The notes under the pieces are model-generated. The model was not told the DNA's origin, did no database searches, and was given only the letters and a program-made list of their open reading frames with translations. From Paragonimus westermani (Eukaryota > Platyhelminthes > Trematoda > Plagiorchiida > Troglotrematidae): 64,000 nucleotides of DNA. Positions 34,501 to 43,500 of this stretch are shown here, piece after piece; position 1 is the stretch's first letter; every line of letters begins with the position of its first letter. The position numbers were made by a program, and so were the translations under genes. The stretch is from contig QNGE01000283.1 in the NCBI GenBank assembly GCA_008508345.1, forward strand, positions 107,164-171,163, given 5' to 3'.

Positions 34501-37500
34501 TACCAAGGCTCGGATAGCTTTGACCGAGTACTGGCCGATGCATATAGAAACAAAACATTGTGAACTTATTGGTGAATAAAGGAAAAAACGCAAGTACGGA
34601 CAATCTGTCATGCTCCGTTGCAGAATGTGCATTCATTGGCGAATAGGGGATGTAAGAAAATTTCCTCAGACAACTAGAACAGTATGGTGCAATTTTACCT
34701 GTGTGAAGTCCTACCGAGCTATCCCTCAAGGTCACTCAGCAGTATGCGAATTCTGGGAACTTTGACGGGAGCTTACGTCAAGATACAAGCCTATTCAACA
34801 ATAGGCATTTTGGGTGAAATCGAACTCAACTCAAATTCTATGCTCCTCGACTGTTTACCTCCAGAGGTCACAAGAGTGAACGTTCCTTGACGCACATTGC
34901 CTTTGGGGCTGTTCACACTAAGTGACAATTCACGAGTAGAAATTTCCTGACCTCGACCCCACATTTCGGGGTTCAACAGCCTTGGTAAGCAATCTTAGTG
35001 TTTGCTTGATATGGCTAAGTTTTAGCACCATCAATACACAAAGAAAAATGATCAGTCTGGCGACTGAGACTTAATTTGTCAATGGGACCTCCTGTGTCAC
35101 ATAACAAGAGACATCAGTGTAATATGTGAACATTTAAACCCTGTTGACCTTCTACAATCAAGTATTGTGTACATATTTGTGTTAAGATACACCGGCTGAT
35201 TATGTGTGCTCGCACAGTTGCAGTTTGATTTCCGATCCACCTTCTCGGTACATGGAAGATAGCTCTGTAGTAGAAAACATCGCCCTTACTAGTACAGTGC
35301 TTCATAATCTCACTGACTCTAACTGAAGAATGCAGTTTGACAATTTCAAGGACTTTGTGAACAATGCTTAGTGTTTTTAGCATTGCAGCTTTCGAATTCA
35401 CTGTGATTAGTTAGCAATATCTTACTGAATCGAAGACTTACATTTTCCCATTCTGCGTTTTAGGTGTCGGGCGTACGTGAGATGCCGCCGAACCACAGAC
35501 ATTGCTACAGCCTTTATTACTCAACCCCACCTGTAACAAGAAGTTCATATCCATCAGAGTGTTGCTTCGATGTGTTTCATTGTTTCCTGCTGATATAACT
35601 GTGAATAACTCTGTCTGCAGTTCCTCTCATTCACCTCTGTTCACCTTATATCTGTAGAACGACCAGTACAAAAACATAGATGGGAAAATATTTCTTATTT
35701 TCATCAAGTCTGCTAACCCCTAACGAGGTTTGAATGAATAACAAGAAGACCGAACAATCGTGTGAACACGGGTCAATAAGGCCCTAATTGCACCGTCGAA
35801 AAAGGAAACCTGAGAGGTTTAGGACTCCTCTGAGGAGTATGCATTGACATACTTATGTTCATCTAAGTTGAATGCACATCCAACTCATCACATTCATGTA
35901 CTCTTTATTGTAGTCAAGTGAGATTGAGCAGAACTGTCAACATACACTTCTAAATTCATGTGATATTCCAAGTAGCTTTTAAATTTGGTAAATTTAACTT
36001 GTAGCCCTTTGATACCTTCTCGGGCTAACCGTACATCTGTGTTTCCACTTGCAATCAATATGTTAAGGTGAAATAAATCAATAGGTTTTTGAGGCAACAA
36101 GAATACGATATACTGCTTTATCAATACCTTGTAATTTATAAATGCCTCCGTTCGTTATCAAAAATATGCTAGGGAAGCAGTGTTTTTTGAGACTATGTTA
36201 GTTTCTTTACGTCAATGGCCTGTTTTGTTAAGTGACCACCGTATCCGTTTTACCACTAAATTTCCCATCCATTTTCGAAAAAGCACCCGACTCGAGTTTC
36301 ACTCTTAATAAAGTTCATCAGTATAGTATGTTTTTGCCGTAACCTGGAATTAACTTCCGTTCCCGTTTCCATGGGATAATCGTTTGACCACTTAGTCACT
36401 GACCTCATTCAAGTGTGACTGGATCATCATAGGCAAATGCTCAGCCACATTCACTTGCGAGTAGTGTTCACGTTCTCTGCGTTTTTATCTCCTAAGTTCA
36501 AATCCCGGCTGTGACAAAGATGTGCATCACTGACGAACTTTAACTGTGATTTACTAGCAATGCAGATATCACGTCATATTTAGTGCAAACTTTGCCCTCT
36601 AGTTCTTGTTAACCACTTGTTTGAAAATTATTTTCAGGGTTCATCAAACACATGAAAATTCCTCAGCCGTTTGTAATTCAGCATCGCTGGACCAGATTCG
36701 CGTGTTATTGTTAACTAAAGTCTACTTAGAATGCATTCCATCTGGATGTTGTATGAACTCCTCGGACGATCTGAGTACCGCTCAGAGGCGACTATTAGCG
36801 AACGACTGGTTACTTCTGCGTGAGTTACACTGAATTTCCCATCCTGCACTTGTTTAGTCTGCACGCCAAATGAATCAAACCTTTGATTGCTCATTAGAAT
36901 ATCAGGATGCTCGTCAATTTCTGGTTTGCCAGTGTTGAATTAATCACCCTCAATTTTCAAGAATTTCACTGTCCAAAGTAAAGTAGGCCAGCTTGCTGAG
37001 ATGATGTCTGATGAATCGACGAGTTGCATAATTCTTGCTGAACCTGTTCCGTAGAAAAATTACATCGGAATGCTGGAGCGTGGTATCAAACAGGATCGAC
37101 GTTCAGCTTGTAAGGGTACAGAATAAGACCTACGTAATACCATCAATAGAACTTATTTTAAGAAATAGGAGAAAACCAAGTCGAAAACTGTTCGGAAATT
37201 GGTAATATTTTTGCCCTATTCAATGACTGACTTGAAAAAAGGAAAGCACACATGTTTACGATAAGAGAACAAACGTTCAAAAGTTCATTGAAAAAAGTCA
37301 TGTGGGTATAGTCAGGTCCATAGTCTAGATCGATCATCACAACTTTCTCTGTGTTCTACTGAGCTTCCGCTACACTTCGTCCTCGACTGTTTTGGATTCT
37401 CACTGCGTTGGTGTGAGCACCGATTTGTTCTCTCTGCTTAAATACTGTTAAAACTGCAGCACAACTGATGTACTGCATAAGAAACCGATTGACAGGTGAT

Positions 37501-40500
37501 AAGGCCGTAATTTTATGTTTTAACGGATGCTCATCTGTGCTGTTAACTAAGGTAGAGTCAAAACACACTGTATCATGTGACCCCTTTCGAATGACAACTG
37601 AAGATAACGATTTAAATGCTCTGCTTTTAGCTGGCAGATTCTGCTGGATTATTTTTTAACTGGGTATCGTACTGCTGTGTGGGTGGTCGTTCTTCAATGT
37701 CACCATCTAACAAAGTTGTCCAGTCGAGGTGTCACGCCATTGGTGTCAACTGAACAGTGGTTTGACAAATCTACTACGCTCACTAAAAACACCACATTAC
37801 TAGCACTCAACAAAGTAACGCCTCTAAGTTTGTATGAGTCAGCTGTTTCAGCTCATATGACGGTTTTAAAATAAAACTGTTTGTTAAGTTGTCCACCCAG
37901 CTTTAGCTACGATGTCAGGTTTGTCCAATTTTGCTGTTGGTGTTTGTTTTATATAATGTTGAGGGGCAGAAACGAATCGATTTCGCTTTCCTATAATAGT
38001 CTTCTGTCTGTTACAACCTGGATAAATTGTCCACTGCTAACTAAATTTGAACGAAACAGTCGGTTTCGGATCACTGGTTGAATTGTAACGTGGAACACAG
38101 GTCCACTTGTCATCCCTTGCTTTATGAGCCCAGTGATAACAAGAACACAAGAAAGTGAGGTAGTCGGATATCATGCGGATCAAAACAAAACGTGAACACA
38201 AGCTATCGATTGGTCACTCAAACCATTTCCCGAGTTCCTGGTGATGGCATCAGTCTAATAACATGACGGTGTGTTGCTCCTTGTCTCATCACAGCTGAAT
38301 GTAAGCAATGTTATACTTTATTTTATCGGCCTCGTATATACTTGCACTAGGTAATCAATGAATCCGTTCGGTCTTAAAGAGGGCTTTCTTTATAATCGTG
38401 TAGAGTTATGGATTAAGTGTACTGAGCCAACGATGTTTTCTTTCCTTCAATTTAGATACCAGTTCTGTTCAATGTGTGACATTGACCTACTGCCCAGATT
38501 ATGGCAGTCTGATGTCGTCAAGTCCACAGATAATGATGTCTGTCACAAGCTAGTTAATACATTGTGATGTACAAATCAGAAGCCTGTTACTGCCGTATCA
38601 ACTAGTGATTAGCTAATGGAGAAGCGTCCACGAGACACAAGACCGTAATTGAGACTTGTCTGTTTCTGCAAGTTCACACGCAATGCACTATAGATAGAAG
38701 GTTGTCTGAATTGAATTACGATCAGAACCATTCAGAGACTGGCTTCGAAAATCGGAAGGTTGTAAATTACGGCTGATTTTACGTTGAGATACTTGGCTAA
38801 GATAATGGAACTTCCTAGAGGGCATTAGTATTGTAAAATTAAAAACTGTGTAAACCGCACCCAACCAACTAAACATCGTTACCACACACAACGTTCTGTC
38901 TGTTGCATTGAAAGGAACCATCACCCCTAACCTATTCAGTTTCAAGTTACAGTAGAGGTGCATTTTGGTGAAAAGGTGTTTAAATGATTAGTTATCTGGA
39001 AAAGATGTCCTCAAAATCATGTGTGCTTGCTAATTGACAGTACGAAAACTGATAGGGAGATATCAGGTGAAAGTGTCCTGTCATTTCAGTCTCATAATAG
39101 ATTTTTCGACCATGGGTCTCCCAGCCTTCACGGATTAACCTACTCCGTTCCTAGTGGAGGCTACAGATATGTTTTCTTCATAATTATGATAACCCATCGC
39201 AAAATTTCTTTTAAGTCTATGATCACATATCTTCTGAACTGAACTTGATACGCATAGGTTCAACCTCATTGTGTGGTCGCAGTATCCTGTTTTTTATGTC
39301 AACTGTGTTGTTTTCAAGGAGTAAATGTTTCCGATTTTTCCTCCGTTTACTGACAATTCTTTAAGTGGGCTATAATACCCTTCTAGCTTTCTCTGTGAAT
39401 GCTCAAAACAGGTCTATTGACTGAATGTATTCGCAGTCTTTTGTCATACCAACCAAAACTGTTGTGTCCCGTCTCATTCCGGTGGACGGATAACAACCCA
39501 CAAGGGACTACAAGCTGTGGTCTGAGTTGCACATGAATATTCGAAATGAGAAGATTCATTGGTAGCACATCTATCAGCTACCAGCCAATCGGAAGCCATT
39601 TTAATGTTCGAATTTAAGGGAGCCATATCGAAATTTTGAGGAGTCTGATCTATAAAGTGGACTTATCGCTCTTGACACAAGAAATGAAGTGGCGCTAGTC
39701 TTACTTTTAATAACACTTTTCTAGAAGTTATAACAAACGTTACAACAGATAGGGTATGCGGATAGCAGCAACAACAGAAGGGTCAACGTTTGGGGTTCAC
39801 ATGGAAGCAGGACTGCCGTAAGTTCTTTACACATTATTATACTACGGTTGCTATTCACATGCGCACGTAATTGAAGAGACTAAATGAAATGGTAATATCT
39901 TGCAATATATCTTCCATCGCTATTGGTTAGCCGGATCAAGGGAACTGAGTGGTTTGATATATAACAGAGCCAACTTGGAGACTTGACACGCGGACCAGAT
40001 TAGATAGGTTGGTTAGCAGTTAAAACCAACCAGTCACCAGACCATTACTGGTAGTGTATCGAGGTTGTGTTAGTTGTGGATACCAGTATGTACGCTCCCG
40101 CAAAACAACTAGAACCACACGAACTATAAAACCCAAATGAGACGCTGCTCAACTTTAACAGATCTATTCGGAATAAACATCAGATGGAGGTGAATTTGCA
40201 ACCGCACATTAATGACTGCTATATTCTCAATTATGCAACAGCAACTGTGCAAAAAGGTACTCGTCAACAATTGCCGAAGCAAGTTAGTAGTTTCAACTTT
40301 GATCGGACAGTACTATACAGTGCGGTAGCTGAATGCATTGGACATCTGTCATCTTACAACTGCACGATAAACATAGGTGTAAACCTATGTTTATTAATAT
40401 GTTTATTAATATGTTCATTAATATAGGGATAGCTAACAGTGGCAGAATGTGGTGCACCAACAGCCAAGAAGGCAAACCGAGCAACACTGGGATTGATACT

Positions 40501-43500
40501 CCCGCTTAACGCCACCGGTATAATCGCCGTTCCACATATCTAGTTGTATGGGCTAGAAAATATGTTGAAACCAAATCTTATGGCCTTCAACTGACTTCTT
40601 CCACGGTCGCTACCAAATACATGAGAAACTTCCGAGCCCACTAGAGGAGTCTTTAAGCTGTTCTGCAAGCCAAAAAGAGATTTCCGTGGTCATAAAGGTT
40701 TACAGTGTATCTCCGATTCTCAACGAGGCCGATCACAACCAGTGTGTCAACCATACGCCAATTACATTGACGTCTGGTGTCTTGAAAATTTTGGATGATA
40801 TATGCGACGGCCATCTGCAAGGCCGCGTTTTGCACAGTACACTATTTCTTGTAAGTTGATACGGTTTCCAAGAGCGTTTCCCATACTCAACGAACCCAGT
40901 TGGAAGCATAGGGCAACTGAACAAATTACCGGACGCAAATTAGACCAGTATACTTTGCTCTTCTGGATTTTTTCCAACGTACTCTACAAAGTTGGCTACG
41001 CATGAAAATTCACCGGTATGATGTAGATGGCCCTTTCTTTTGTGACACACGGATTACCACCAAAAACAGGCGTCTTCATTTATAGGTTCAAGGAGTACAC
41101 TTCGACAGGGTCCACAATACCAGCAGTATGCCTTAGGGTTGCCTTCTAGATCAACCGTTGTTTTCATTATTCGTCCTTCGGAATATCACCGTTTATAAGT
41201 TCCATGGTATTGGATACTGATGACGAAGGGATGCTTCGAATATTGTGGATTGTATTACAGAGCTGAAGAATGATCAATGTGACCTTGAAGAGTTGTCTTG
41301 TTAGACTATAACACATCGGTTTAACACTCGTGAATGTAATATGATACAAACTTGTCATTCACCTAGGAGACATACAGTTAAGTACTTTATTCAGAAGTCC
41401 ATCTCTGATTACTTCAGTTCACTGCCGAACTGCGTCTCGACAACAAAAACAAATGACACAACACCTGGCCTGTTAACCTGATTGTCTGAAAAGTTTCAGT
41501 TGGATAGTTTCCTGTTGATGTTCCACTCTGAGATATTCAGGCTTATCGGCCAACCCTTTTTGAAGCCAACCGGTTGGTTATGAGGGTCTAACACAGGGCC
41601 ATAAAACGCATTTTAGTGCTTCATTCACATTAGTAGTTGAACACTTGTATTCGTTTATGCTAGTTCAATTTTCTATGTATTATGGACGTTAGAGAATATT
41701 TCACCTTGATCTACGCAGTGGTCCATCCTACGTCGCGTTCTCCAAGATATAAGCATACAGTTGATCCGAATATCTGTCTTCGATGTGTTGTCTGAGATAT
41801 AACCAGTATCTTCTTGGTGCTAGGATGTGCCCAGTCTTGTCCTATATTGTAGTAACAGCATTTTCAAAGGTTTGCTTTATGCAAATGATGTTTTTCCTGA
41901 TATCCAAGCAAATTGAGCATCTTAACAACTTTAAAATGGACCAAAAGTTCTACTGCCGGTCCTTGCGAGTAACCACCTGTTTCTTTGTGTCTGTTCTAAC
42001 ATCATCTACATTTACCACATTTCACAGTCTCATATCCGTCACCAGTTCTCAAACGAACACTTTCTCTATCTTCACCCATTAATCTGTAAATACCGTCTAA
42101 GGCGAAATCAAGTGTACATAAGCTTTTTAAACTGCCCTCTAATTTTGTTATCTTCAAACAGTCTCCTCATGTCCAACTACGGCGCAACGCATTCAGATGT
42201 CATAGTACTCCAGACCTATGAGTTTTAAAACCACACACCACCATGTATCAAGACAGTTTTCATGCCTCTAATAAACATATCCATTCGTTGATCTTCAGAG
42301 TGCCTGTGTTTATGTACACACGGACTCCCCACTTAGCCGAGATGCTTTAGTGTTAATTGTATTAATTGCTTCCTCAAGAAAACGTTTACTTGTACAGCAA
42401 GTACAACGGTTGATCAAGTTCACTGATAAGTTTACTCTCAATAAGTGTAAAGGTACATGTGGTACCCGGTTAAGAGTAATTGTTTTATTTCTCATTTCCC
42501 ACCTTCTGTACAAAGTGGCCCCAGCAAATGTTCCTTTGTTTCACAATTCATTCCAACTATCGTCCAATTCGTTGCGAGCCGACTCCATTCAGACTTTCTC
42601 TTTCTTTCAAACAAAGTGTTCTTCGTCTACACCATTTATCAAGGAATCCTTTAGGCGGTTTATTAATCAACTCGTTAGTGATTATTTCGTCTTGCATTGT
42701 GCGCTCAGATGAAGCAGAAGCCAGTGAAATGCGTCTGTGCAGTGGGAAGTTTACTCGCTCTCATGATATTGATAGTTCCCCGAAAATTAGATTTGTCGTG
42801 ATCCATCCGTTGCCTTCTCTTAACGTGTAACGACTATCTCGAAGTAACGTAATTGACGGAGGGTAATGTTAGACTTAAAGATACCTTAATGGATAAATCA
42901 ATAAGAACAATATTATCTCAAATAGGAATAGTTACCGCTTCATACTTATCATGTAGTCGTTTACAAGAATTTAGCACACCAATTTCATTCTCCCACATTC
43001 ACCGCGCGTTACCATTCCTTAGTTTAGTGATCGGCTTTTTGTGTGTAACCATGAATGAATCATAACAGTTCGTTATCCAAACTTTTGGTTTCAATTTTTC
43101 TGACAAATCACCCAGTGCGGTTGTACTATCGCGCAGGTGAATCTCGGTTAACGTCGATTAGACCCTCATCCTTTTGCAATTTATCGTCTGTTCACAACCC
43201 AATAATCCGTTCCGTGTAGTGGTTGCCTTGAAACAAAAATTCAAACTATGAGGACTGTTTGGGTCACACCATTAGTGGCAATGTCAAACTTGTTACTTGT
43301 CACTCAGACTGGTACTAGAATGTCAAGTTCCGTTAACCGTTTGGTGGCCGAGGAGGTCGCTCACACCTGATGTTCTCGGGAGTGGTTTCCACTACAGCCT
43401 ATCCCTAATGGAGACAGGCTGTTATATTATCCTCCGTTAGTTGCACCGTTTTGTCTTTTGAAACTGATCTTTTTGAGCTGAGTTATCAGCAGATTTAACG

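Noticed and set aside
36638..36819. Assignment of the orphan exon to SREBP from LLANDWLLL-like text
   Set aside because: The resemblance is a few leucine-rich residues only, and no bHLH or other SREBP exon was found.
37677..37874. Shared WFDKS text between 3898-4113 (-) and 37677-37874 (+)
   Set aside because: The match is five residues with no supporting nucleotide alignment and is likely chance.
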